Positions 36,490-44,661 of a DNA stretch of 64,000 nucleotides are shown here, in pieces. The position numbers were made by a program, and so were the translations under genes. How positions within the stretch are numbered: the stretch's first letter is position 1; every line of letters starts with the position of its first letter. Source of the DNA: Azospirillum cavernae. GTDB taxonomy: Bacteria > Pseudomonadota > Alphaproteobacteria > Azospirillales > Azospirillaceae. The notes beneath the pieces were generated by a model. That model did no database searches, was not told where the DNA came from, and saw only the letters and a program-made list of their open reading frames with translations. The stretch lies in the NCBI RefSeq assembly GCF_003590795.1, contig NZ_QYUL01000001.1:2063001-2127000 (forward strand). The letters are read 5' to 3'.

Positions 36490-37650
36490 TCAGGGCGCAA
36501 AGCGGCGCATGGTCACGGTCGCGCCTTCTGGAACGCCCTCGCTGTCGGCGGCGATCACGACATATCCATCGGCGCGCGCCAGCGCCGCCAGACCGGGAAT
36601 CGCCGGGGAGGCCACCGGCTCGATCCGGCCATCGGCGGTGACGCGGACACGGTAAAGATCGACGCAGCCAATCTCCGACACCAGCTTGCGCGCGGTGACA
36701 ACCGTCACGGCGGCCAGCGGCGTCTCTTCCGTTCGACCCGCCATCCGGCGCACCGCCCGCCCGCCCAACATCTCATAGACGGTCCAGCAGGCCATGGGTT
36801 CGCCGGGCAACAAAATCACAGGAACGCCCTCCGCCTCTCCCATCCCGGCGCTGTCGCCCGGTCTCAGGGCCACGCCATGCGACGCCAGGGTTCCCGCCTG
36901 GGCCAACGCCAGCGGCGCGACGTCGTCGGCGCCGACTCCGGTGCGCCCGGCGGGCAGAATCAGATCGGCCCCCGCCCCGCACAACGCCGCCGCCACCAAA
37001 GCCGGATCGGCGGGCAGCGGCCCGACGACCTCCGGCGCTCCGCCATCGCGCTGGACCAGAGCCGCCAGCATCGCCCCCAAACATTCCGCCCCGCTGCGGG
37101 GGCCGCCAACCAACAGAACGCGCACGCGCGGGGGCGGCGACGCCATCACGCTCGCGACGCCAAAGGCGGCCAACAGCCCGATGTCCGACGGGCGCAACAA
37201 CCGTCCGGTCGCCAGCAGCGGCGACGCCCCGGCCTGCGCCGCCGCGCCGCGCCGCTCAACGCCGGCGCCGGGGGCCACGGCCTCCACCGCTTCGACCCAA
37301 CCCGGCTGGCGGAACGCCGCCTCGAACGGCAGGACGGCGTCGGCGCCAGGGGGGAGCGGATCGCCCGCCGACACAGCGCGCGCCAACGGCACGGGGATCG
37401 GGTTGTAGGATCCCGCCCCCAAACTGTCGGCGGCGGCCAACGCAAAGCCATCGCGCGCCGCCCGGTCGCAATCGGGCCAGTCATGGGGGGCAAAAAACGG
37501 CGCGGCCAACCGCAACCCGATGGCGTCAGCCAGCGGCGTCGCGACGGTCGGGCGCGGCGCGCAACGCTGATCGACCCAGTCTTGAGCGGTGGACAAGGAC
37601 GTGCGGCGTCTGAAGCCGCGCCCGCGCACATCGAAAAAGGAACCGCTCAT
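36490..37650 (-). CDS. Second MoeA-like molybdopterin protein, degenerate
   Basis: The product is about 386 residues. It has the MoeA domain order, but key positions differ: RDGFALAAAD instead of VDGYA, PPGADAVLPFEAA, and ILPAGRTGVGADD where MoeA has SGG.S.G..D. It may handle a different ligand or assist the full-length partner encoded 95 bases downstream. I chose ATG 37650; the frame to 37698 overlaps the next gene. Tandem MoeA paralogues are known in organisms using several molybdenum or tungsten enzymes; the substrate here is not known. Confidence 0.8.
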   Translation of the reverse strand: MSGSFFDVRGRGFRRRTSLSTAQDWVDQRCAPRPTVATPLADAIGLRLAAPFFAPHDWPDCDRAARDGFALAAADSLGAGSYNPIPVPLARAVSAGDPLPPGADAVLPFEAAFRQPGWVEAVEAVAPGAGVERRGAAAQAGASPLLATGRLLRPSDIGLLAAFGVASVMASPPPRVRVLLVGGPRSGAECLGAMLAALVQRDGGAPEVVGPLPADPALVAAALCGAGADLILPAGRTGVGADDVAPLALAQAGTLASHGVALRPGDSAGMGEAEGVPVILLPGEPMACWTVYEMLGGRAVRRMAGRTEETPLAAVTVVTARKLVSEIGCVDLYRVRVTADGRIEPVASPAIPGLAALARADGYVVIAADSEGVPEGATVTMRRFAP

Positions 37651-37694
37651 CGGCCAGCCCGTCCCTGTGGATCGCGCCCAGTCGGGACGCGGCG

Positions 37695-38612
37695 TCAAAG
37701 CGCCGGAATCAGAGCGCCTTGCACCCGGTTCCGACCGCCGCGCTTGGCCTGATACAGCAGTTGATCGGCCATCTGCGCCAGTTGATCCGATGATTGATCG
37801 GCGGACGGAATCATCGTGGCGACGCCCAGGCTTACGGTGACGTGCGACGCGACCGGCGAATAATCATGGGGAATCGCGCAATCCACCACAGCGCTGCGCA
37901 GCCGTTCCGCCACCTGAAGCGCGCCGTCGCTTTCGGTTTCCGGCAGCAGGCAGACGAACTCCTCCCCACCATAGCGGGCGACCAGATCGCCGGTGCGCTT
38001 CACCCGGTCGGCCAGCACCGCCGCCACCATGCGCAGGCATTCGTCGCCCGCTTGATGACCGTAATGGTCGTTGTAGGATTTGAAGTGATCGACGTCGAGA
38101 ATGACCAGCGACAAGGGCTGATGCGACCGCGCGCAGCGCCGCCATTCCCGCGCCATGGTGTCGTCGAAACGGCGGCGGTTGGCGATGCCGGTCAAGCCGT
38201 CCAAGAAGGACAGGCTGCGCAGCAGATCCGCCTGCCGCTTCAACAGCAGGTGGTTGCGCACCCGCGCCTTGACGATGGGCGGACTGATCGGCTTGGTGAT
38301 GAAGTCGATGGCCCCGACCTCCAACCCCCGCGTCTCATCCTCCACCTCGCTCTTGGCCGAGATGAAGATGACCGGAATGTCGTGGGTGGCCGGGTCGGCC
38401 TTGATGCGCGTGCACACCTCGTACCCGTCCATGCCCGGCATCATGATGTCGAGCAGGACAAGATCGGGCAGCCGGGCCTGCACCAGATCCAACGCCTTTT
38501 CGCCGTCGGTGGCGAAATAGATGTCGTAATCGTCTTTCAGAATCCGGCTGAGCACATGGACATTCGACGGAATGTCATCCACCACAAGAATCTTTGGGCG
38601 CGTGTCGGCCAT
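37695..38612 (-). CDS. Receiver-GGDEF diguanylate cyclase
   Basis: This 305-residue response regulator makes cyclic-di-GMP. The receiver (about 1-125) has ILVVDDIPSNV, phosphoacceptor Asp in LVLLDIMMPGMDGYEV and the lysine in FITKPISPP. The GGDEF domain has the intact active site ARYGGEEFVCLLP, and five residues before it the inhibitory site RTGD, so product feedback is likely. It lies 8 bases downstream of the hybrid kinase gene on the same strand, which suggests an operon and a direct kinase-cyclase pathway. Confidence 0.94.
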   Translation of the reverse strand: MADTRPKILVVDDIPSNVHVLSRILKDDYDIYFATDGEKALDLVQARLPDLVLLDIMMPGMDGYEVCTRIKADPATHDIPVIFISAKSEVEDETRGLEVGAIDFITKPISPPIVKARVRNHLLLKRQADLLRSLSFLDGLTGIANRRRFDDTMAREWRRCARSHQPLSLVILDVDHFKSYNDHYGHQAGDECLRMVAAVLADRVKRTGDLVARYGGEEFVCLLPETESDGALQVAERLRSAVVDCAIPHDYSPVASHVTVSLGVATMIPSADQSSDQLAQMADQLLYQAKRGGRNRVQGALIPAL

Positions 38613-38620
38613 GGGCGATG

Positions 38621-41600
38621 TCAGACCGTCGGTAGAGGGACGCTCAACTCCCGCGCAATCCGCTGCACGATGCCAAGCGCCTTTGGAAAGTCCAAGCTGT
38701 CGATGGCGGCGGTCAGCCCCTTCATTGCGGAAGAGTCGATCGCATGCAACAACAGCGGAGACACTATAGCGAACTCTTCAGCCGCTGCGAAGTTACTGTC
38801 TTGCAACAATCTAGCGAATCGCGGCAAGGCTGTTTCCAAAACAACACGGTCGACGGCCAAAGCCCCCGGTGTTTGCGGCAGGACGACAGCCGCAGGTTTT
38901 GCGGCCTCCAAGAGCTTCGCCGACTCAAGAACAGCGGCCAATTCACTGCGCAAAAGCGGGATCTGCGCCGCGATTCCCTCGGCGTCGTTCATATAGGCGG
39001 CGACCTGCACCGCGTCGGCGGCGGTGGACAAGCGGCGGGCGCCAATGTTGCCCGCCACGCTTTTCAACTCATGCCCCAGCGCCTTGGCGCGCGGCAGGTC
39101 GCCCACGTCCAACGCCGCCGCGACGCCATCCGCCACGCCGCTGTAATTCTGGGCGAAGCTCGCCACGAACCGGCGCAGCAAGCCAACGTCGCCGTCCAGG
39201 CGGGTGAGCGCGTCGTCCCGGTCAATCCCCGGCAAAGAGTCCGGCAAATCCGTCGCCGCGACGGCGGTCGAAGAGGCGGGAGAAAGCTCGGGGCCATCCC
39301 GATCCCCACCCGCCGCAGACACCAGCGGCGGGCCGATCCAGCGGGTCAGAACGTCGAACAGTTGATCGATGTCGAACGGCTTGGGCACATGATCGTTCAT
39401 CCCCTGATCCAAGCATCGTTGCCGGTCGGCGGGCAACGCGCTGGCGGTCATGGCGATGATCGGCAAGGTCTTGGCCCCAGGCAGGGCGCGGATGGCCGCC
39501 GTCGCCTCAAACCCATCCATGTCCGGCATCTGCACGTCCATCAACACCGCGTCAAAACTCTGCGGGTTGCTCCGGATCGCCGCCAACGCTTGCCGTCCGT
39601 TTTCGGCGATGTCCACGCGGGCGCCCGCCCGTTCCAAAATCTCGCGCGCCACGTCCCGGCTGATGGCGTTGTCCTCAGCCAGCAACAGCCGCCGACCGCG
39701 CAGCGCCCGACGGGCGCTCCATCCCGGCCCGCACAGCGCCGATTGCGGCTTGGACTCGGAAACAGGCTCCGGCAAGGCCGCGCCGCCGCCGCTGTGGGCG
39801 TAGGCCACCGTCACCGCGTCCAGCAGGGTCGAGGCCGTGACCGGCTTGACCAGGAAGCCGGAGACGCCGATGTCCTCGAACTGCGAACCGACGCGCTCGC
39901 GCCCATAGCCGCTGATGACGATGATGATCGGCGCGCCTGCGGCGGCGCCCGCGCGGATGCGGCGGGCGACCTCCAGCCCATCCATCTCCGGCATCTTCCA
40001 ATCCATCAGCACCACGTCATACGGATGTCCCTCGCGAACCGCCCGCTCCAGTTCGGTCAGCGCGGCGAGGCCGGTGGCGCACAGCGTCGCCGACCAGCCG
40101 AAGGTTTGGGCGATTTCGGCCAGCACCTCGCGCGCGGTGGGGTGATCGTCCACCACCAACACCGACAGATCGCGCGGGGCCAACCGACCGACCGACGATG
40201 ACGGCGCCTCGCTGCGACACCCGAAGCCCGCCTCAAAATGGAAATCGCTGCCGACGCCGACCACGCTGTCGACATCCATCGTTCCACCCATCAGCCCAAT
40301 CAACCGGGTGCAGATGGCCAGACCAAGGCCGGTGCCGCCAAACCGCCGGGTGGTGGAACTGTCGCCTTGGCTGAAGGCCTGAAACAGCCGCCCTTTCTGC
40401 TCCGGCGTGATGCCGATCCCCGTGTCGCGCACCGAAAAACCCAGAACCACCCGGTCGCTGGCGCGGGAACTGAGCTTGACCGACACCACCACTTCGCCCT
40501 TGTCGGTGAATTTTATGGCGTTGCCCGCGAGATTGATGAGCACCTGCTGAAGCCGCAACGGATCGCCGACAAGGTTGAGCGGCACGTCGTGCCCCACCGA
40601 AAACAGAACTTCGATGTCCTTTTCCTGGGCGGCCCCGCCGATGATGATCGACAAATTTTGCAGCAGGTCGTCCAGACGGAAATCGACCTGTTCCAACTCG
40701 ATCCGCCCCGCCTCAACCTTCGAAAAATCCAGAATATCGTTGAGAATGCCCAACAGCGACTGCGCCGACACCCGCAACTTGCGCAGATAATCGGTTTGTC
40801 GCTCCGACAGCTCGGTCTGCTGCAACAGATGAACCAAACCAAGGATGGCGTTCATCGGCGTGCGGATTTCATGGCTCATGTTGGCCAGAAATTCGGTTTT
40901 GGCCCGGCTCGCCGTTTCAGCGGCCAGCCGGGCGTTGTTCATCACCTGCTCGGCCCGTTTGCGTTCGGCGATCTCGTGGAACACCACGACCGCCCCCTCG
41001 ACCCGACCATCCTCCATCATCGGCGAGGCGGTGAACTCGACCAACACCGCGTTGCCGCCCTTGGTCCAATAGGTGTCTTCCAACCCCCGGCGGGTTTCGC
41101 CGCTGTGCAAAACCGCCGTCACCGGGCATTCGATCGACGGATAGGGCGTCCCATCGGATCGCGTGTGATGAATCAGGGTGTGCAGGTTTCGGCCCAACAG
41201 CTCGTCGTTGGAAAAACCCGTCAGCGCGGTGGCCGCCGGATTGGCGAAGGTGATCTGGCCGTTTCGGTTCACGCCGCAAATGCTGTCAGACGCCGAATGC
41301 AGAATCAGATTCATCCGCCGATTCGCCCCGGCAAAGGCCCGGTTGGCTTCCTCCAGACGGCGGGCGGCGACGTCGAGATGGGCGTTGGTTTCCGCCAGCC
41401 GCCGCTGTCCGGCGCTTTCCCGTTGCAGGCTGCGGGCGGCGGCGGCCACCAATCCAGCGCAACACAGCACGGCCAAAGCGACGAACAGCCCGCCGCGAAT
41501 CGCTCGCCCCTCCCACTCGGCCAGTTCGGTGGCCTTGGACAGACCAACGATGGCGATCAGCGGAAGATTCGGGACACGCTGATAGGACACGATCCGCAAG

Positions 41601-42367
41601 CCGCCCGGCCCCGACGCCTCGAACGTCTCGGTCGCGGAGTAAACGGACCGGCGCAGCGCCTCGCGCGCGTCCTCCCCCTCCATCGATTCCTTTTCTGGAA
41701 AACGCAGCACCGCCCGGCCATCCGTGCGGTACAGCGCGATGGTGGAGCCAACCCCCAGATTGAGGCTTTCAAACAACTGTAGGTAATAATCAAGATCGAC
41801 GTTGGCATGGACCACGCCCTGAAAGCGATCCTTCTCCATCATTCGCCGACTGATCGTGAACGAACGCTGGCCGGTCAGCCGACCGACGATGCGTTCGCCA
41901 ACATGGAAATCCGCCCCCTCCGCGTGAACCTGAAAATAAGGACGGTCGAACACGTCGATTGGCGGGGTCGGGTATTGCCGACTGCTCAGCAAACTCTGGC
42001 CATCGGCGTCGTGAATCCAGACCGCCGAAATTTCCGGCAAACTCTCCACCATCTGGTGCATCGACTGCCACAGGGTCCGATTCGTCGACAGGCCGTCCAT
42101 GCCAGAATGGCGGACTTGGTCGATGACGCGCGCCAACGCCAGATCGCCGGTCGCCACCGTCCGCCGCACATGCTCCTGAACGATCCGAACCGCGCCTTGC
42201 GCCCGCTCTTGGGAATGGCGCAGCGTTTCGTCTCGATCCGCCCATGTGTAGTGGGCGCGCAAGCTGACGCCAATCACAGCGACCAAGGCGAATGTGATGA
42301 GCAAAAGACGGCGCGATCGAGACGGCGAATGATCCGTCGGCTTTGTCTGTGTCACGCTGTCGTTCAT
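38621..42367 (-). CDS. Hybrid sensor histidine kinase with two receivers and Hpt
   Basis: This 1248-residue membrane kinase has, in order: a transmembrane segment near 20-38; a dCache-like periplasmic sensor to about 280; a second segment near 293-313; a PAS domain near 355-475; a dimerisation domain with FLANMSHEIRTPMNAI near 500; an ATPase domain with INLAGNAIKFT, DTGIGI and GGTGLGLAI; two receivers (VLMDWKMPEMDG and VLMDVQMPDMDG); and a C-terminal Hpt with ALGHELKSVAGNIGA. All phosphotransfer residues are present, so a complete phosphorelay lies in one chain. The cyclase gene that follows is a likely target. The ligand is unknown. Confidence 0.93.
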   Translation of the reverse strand: MNDSVTQTKPTDHSPSRSRRLLLITFALVAVIGVSLRAHYTWADRDETLRHSQERAQGAVRIVQEHVRRTVATGDLALARVIDQVRHSGMDGLSTNRTLWQSMHQMVESLPEISAVWIHDADGQSLLSSRQYPTPPIDVFDRPYFQVHAEGADFHVGERIVGRLTGQRSFTISRRMMEKDRFQGVVHANVDLDYYLQLFESLNLGVGSTIALYRTDGRAVLRFPEKESMEGEDAREALRRSVYSATETFEASGPGGLRIVSYQRVPNLPLIAIVGLSKATELAEWEGRAIRGGLFVALAVLCCAGLVAAAARSLQRESAGQRRLAETNAHLDVAARRLEEANRAFAGANRRMNLILHSASDSICGVNRNGQITFANPAATALTGFSNDELLGRNLHTLIHHTRSDGTPYPSIECPVTAVLHSGETRRGLEDTYWTKGGNAVLVEFTASPMMEDGRVEGAVVVFHEIAERKRAEQVMNNARLAAETASRAKTEFLANMSHEIRTPMNAILGLVHLLQQTELSERQTDYLRKLRVSAQSLLGILNDILDFSKVEAGRIELEQVDFRLDDLLQNLSIIIGGAAQEKDIEVLFSVGHDVPLNLVGDPLRLQQVLINLAGNAIKFTDKGEVVVSVKLSSRASDRVVLGFSVRDTGIGITPEQKGRLFQAFSQGDSSTTRRFGGTGLGLAICTRLIGLMGGTMDVDSVVGVGSDFHFEAGFGCRSEAPSSSVGRLAPRDLSVLVVDDHPTAREVLAEIAQTFGWSATLCATGLAALTELERAVREGHPYDVVLMDWKMPEMDGLEVARRIRAGAAAGAPIIIVISGYGRERVGSQFEDIGVSGFLVKPVTASTLLDAVTVAYAHSGGGAALPEPVSESKPQSALCGPGWSARRALRGRRLLLAEDNAISRDVAREILERAGARVDIAENGRQALAAIRSNPQSFDAVLMDVQMPDMDGFEATAAIRALPGAKTLPIIAMTASALPADRQRCLDQGMNDHVPKPFDIDQLFDVLTRWIGPPLVSAAGGDRDGPELSPASSTAVAATDLPDSLPGIDRDDALTRLDGDVGLLRRFVASFAQNYSGVADGVAAALDVGDLPRAKALGHELKSVAGNIGARRLSTAADAVQVAAYMNDAEGIAAQIPLLRSELAAVLESAKLLEAAKPAAVVLPQTPGALAVDRVVLETALPRFARLLQDSNFAAAEEFAIVSPLLLHAIDSSAMKGLTAAIDSLDFPKALGIVQRIARELSVPLPTV

Positions 42368-42524
42368 GATCGCCGCAGTCCATCGGGCTTTGCGCCCCGA
42401 AATTCAGGCGAATTATGGGCGTTGGCGCTCGACAACCGCAAGCGGCTTGATCGCAAGGGCGCCGTGGCGAACAAACGCGCCCGCAAAACGCGTGACGGAC
42501 AGGGGAGCGGGGACCGTCAGGCGA

Positions 42525-42821
42525 TCAACAGCACTCATCCTCCAACCGGCTCAGCATCGCCAAACCATCCTCGTCGCCATGCTCCTCGAACAGATCGGCG
42601 ATGTAATAGATGTTGGAGCAGAGCAGGCACAGCCCGTCCGCTTGGCGGGCCAGCGGGTCGTCGGCCACCGCAAGCTTTTCCCGGAACCGTTCCCAGAAGG
42701 CGTTTGTCTTGGCCGGGTCGTCGATGTGGGTGTAAAGCCGGGCGATGATCTGGCGGGCGTTGCCGTCGCAATCAATCCCCTTGAAGGAGACGTAACGGTC
42801 AGGAGGGGTGGGACGATCCAT
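42525..42821 (-). CDS. cowN: CowN, protects nitrogen fixation from carbon monoxide
   Basis: This 98-residue protein has the CowN pattern: DRYVSFKGIDCDGNARQIIARLYTHIDDPAKTNAFWERFREKLA and, near the end, IADLFEEHGDEDGLAMLSRLEDECC. CowN allows N2-dependent growth when CO, a nitrogenase inhibitor, is present. I chose ATG 42821 because GGAGG lies 8 bases upstream; the longer frame to 42881 starts at TTG. The gene directly upstream on the same strand encodes a PAS-LytTR protein of the RcoM type, the CO-sensing regulator reported to control cowN in Rhodospirillum rubrum. A pair of direct repeats lies between the two genes. Its presence implies that the organism fixes nitrogen, although no nif gene is in the window. 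Confidence 0.92.
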   Translation of the reverse strand: MDRPTPPDRYVSFKGIDCDGNARQIIARLYTHIDDPAKTNAFWERFREKLAVADDPLARQADGLCLLCSNIYYIADLFEEHGDEDGLAMLSRLEDECC

Positions 42822-42919
42822 GAAGGCGGCCTCCGAGCGAGGGGTTGCGGGGCGGACGCGGCACTGTGGCGTCCGGGCCAACGTCCGCTCAACCCCGCTT
42901 GCGCCAACCGCCGCGCGCC

Positions 42920-42950
42920 CGCGTGAACGGCGGTGGGGACGCGTGAACGG
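42920..42950 (-). promoter_or_regulatory. Direct repeat upstream of cowN, possible LytTR site
   Basis: cgcgtgaacgg occurs at 42920-42930 and again at 42940-42950, a 20-bp period close to two helical turns. LytTR-domain regulators typically bind paired direct repeats with about this spacing. The repeats lie about 100-130 bases upstream of the cowN start and just downstream of the RcoM-like gene. Confidence 0.5.
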
Positions 42951-42982
42951 TTGGGACGGTTGCCCGACCTGAGGACAGCCGC

Positions 42983-43705
42983 CTACAGAGCCAACCGCTT
43001 TTTCAACGCGTCGGCGCGGGCGCGGCTGACCGGAACGCGCGGCGCGCCGGGGGCCGCCATGACGAAGCAGGACCGCCCGTCCCGCCGCTCCACCGCTTGG
43101 GCGTGGCGCAAATTGACGATGTAGCCGCGATGGGTGCGCACGAAGTGGCGGGGGTCGAGGCGCTCTTCCAACGCCGACAGGGGCAAGCCGCAGAAAAACG
43201 CGCCCTCGGCGGTGTGGACCGTGGTGTAATGGCCGTCGGCCTGAAGATAAACCGCGTCGCTGGGATCGAGCAGCACCACCCCCTGCCCCTTTTCCACCGG
43301 CAGCTTGACCAGCGGCTCGACCGGAGCCGCCGGAGTCGGGACAGGAGCGGCGGCGACGGCGGCAGGTTTGGCCGCGTCCATCAAGATCAACGCGGTGACG
43401 GCCCCCCCGTCGCCCGGCCCGTCGCCCGGCGTCAGGGTTGACGCCTTCAGCACCAGCACCCGACCCGGCAAGGCCACCATCATCGAACAGGCGGACGCCG
43501 ACGAGGTTGGATCCTGCGCGGCGGCCAGCAGCAACTCCACCTTGGCGCGGTGCGAAGGAGGATGCAGATCGTGCAGAGACGCGCCGACCAGCCCGACGGC
43601 GCGCGGACCCAGCAGACGCGCCGCCGCCGGATTCAACGCCAGCACCCGCCGCCCGGCGTCGAGCAACACCAACCCGACATCCATGTTTTGCAACGCGTAT
43701 TCCAT
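42983..43705 (-). CDS. rcoM: RcoM-like PAS-LytTR regulator, probable CO sensor
   Basis: The 240-residue soluble protein has a PAS domain (about 1-115) and a LytTR DNA-binding domain (about 145-240: VYLQADGHYTTVHT, FVRTHRGYIVNLRHAQAVERRDG). RcoM proteins bind heme through a PAS histidine and methionine about 30 residues apart. Here SLHDLHPPSHRAKV supplies His45/His48 and SACSMMVALPGRVLVLKAS supplies Met75/Met76 at matching distance. CO displaces the methionine and activates DNA binding. I chose ATG 43705, where the PAS fold starts; no good ribosome-binding site is seen, and the long frame to 44002 is antisense noise over trmJ. Adjacency to cowN strongly supports this assignment; symbol use is by homology. 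Confidence 0.8.
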   Translation of the reverse strand: MEYALQNMDVGLVLLDAGRRVLALNPAAARLLGPRAVGLVGASLHDLHPPSHRAKVELLLAAAQDPTSSASACSMMVALPGRVLVLKASTLTPGDGPGDGGAVTALILMDAAKPAAVAAAPVPTPAAPVEPLVKLPVEKGQGVVLLDPSDAVYLQADGHYTTVHTAEGAFFCGLPLSALEERLDPRHFVRTHRGYIVNLRHAQAVERRDGRSCFVMAAPGAPRVPVSRARADALKKRLAL

Positions 43706-43734
43706 GGCCGCCGAGTATAGCCGGTGCGGCGGGG

Positions 43735-44505
43735 TTAGGGCGCGCCTTTCCGCTTGCCGGTCAGCGCGGCGATCACGCCATGGAAGGTGCGGACCTCCTG
43801 CTCCGTCATCTCCATCCGCTCCAGCGCGTTGCGCAGGGTGCGGATCATCGACGGGCGCTTGGCCGGGCTGGTGAAGAAGCCGGTGCGGTCGAGCGCGCCT
43901 TCCAGATGCTCGAAATAATTGACCAGCTCCGCCTTGGTCGCCGGACGGGTCGCGCCGTAATGCAGGAAGCGTTCGGGCGGCAGCTCTCCGGTCTGAAACC
44001 ATTCATAACCAATCAGCAGAACCGCCTGCGCCAGATTGAGCGAGGCGAAGGACGGGTTCAGCGGCACGGTAATCAGAGTCTGGGCCAGGGTCAGATCGTC
44101 GTTGACCAGCCCGGTGCGCTCCGGCCCGAACAGCACGCCGACGCGATGACCGGCGGCGTAACGCGCCCGCATCTCCTCCGCCGCGCCGCGCGGGGTGACG
44201 AAGCGTTGGATCATGTCGCGGGTGCGCACGGTGGTGGCGAACACCACCTCAAGATCGGCGACCGCTTCGGCCGTGGTCTCGAACAGGCGGACATTGTCGA
44301 TGACGAGATCGGCGCCGGACGCGTTGGCCGTGGCCTTCTCGTTCGGCCAGCCGTCGCGCGGTTTGACCAGACGCAGATCGGTCAGACCGCAATTCAGCAT
44401 GGCCCGCGCGCAGGCGCCGATGTTCTCGCCCATCTGCGGCTGAACCAGGATGATGGACGGGCCGCCCAAAACGGACGGAAGGGTGGGATTCTGGCCGGAG
44501 GTCAT
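43735..44505 (-). CDS. trmJ: tRNA 2'-O-methyltransferase TrmJ-like (SpoU family)
   Basis: This 256-residue SPOUT methyltransferase probably methylates the ribose of tRNA position 32. Knot motifs are visible: ILVQPQMGENIGACARAMLNCGL, VLFGPERTGLVNDDL and VPLNPSFASLNLAQAVLLIGYEW. A C-terminal helical extension (ELVNYFEHLEGALDRTGFF...RMEMTEQEVRTFHGVI) is characteristic of TrmJ. The gene lies 29 bases upstream of the RcoM-like gene. A GC-rich inverted repeat separates it from lpxD. Confidence 0.9.
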   Translation of the reverse strand: MTSGQNPTLPSVLGGPSIILVQPQMGENIGACARAMLNCGLTDLRLVKPRDGWPNEKATANASGADLVIDNVRLFETTAEAVADLEVVFATTVRTRDMIQRFVTPRGAAEEMRARYAAGHRVGVLFGPERTGLVNDDLTLAQTLITVPLNPSFASLNLAQAVLLIGYEWFQTGELPPERFLHYGATRPATKAELVNYFEHLEGALDRTGFFTSPAKRPSMIRTLRNALERMEMTEQEVRTFHGVIAALTGKRKGAP

Positions 44506-44554
44506 CGGATCGGACGGTGAGGGTTGCGGGAAAGAACGCTGGCCCCCTCCCTAA

Positions 44555-44611
44555 CCCTCCCCCGCTTCGCAGGAGAGGGAATCAGCCCCTCTCCTGCGAA
44601 GCGGGGGAGGG
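44555..44611. repeat. Perfect 25-bp GC-rich inverted repeat
   Basis: Two 25-base arms, 44555-44579 and 44587-44611, are exact reverse complements around a 7-base loop, and a second smaller hairpin (cccacgc with gcgtggg) follows. It lies between lpxD and trmJ, both leftward. It may attenuate or end lpxD transcription or belong to a dispersed intergenic repeat family; there is no clear T-run on the leftward side. Confidence 0.75.
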
Positions 44612-44661
44612 AGGGACCCACGCGCCAGCGTGGGAGGGTGGGGGCGACGGGACGGTGAAAC

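Noticed and set aside
42822..42982. Sigma-54 promoter or NifA site for cowN
   Set aside because: No GG-N10-GC pair with a TGGCAC/TTGC context and no TGT-N10-ACA site was found on the coding strand.
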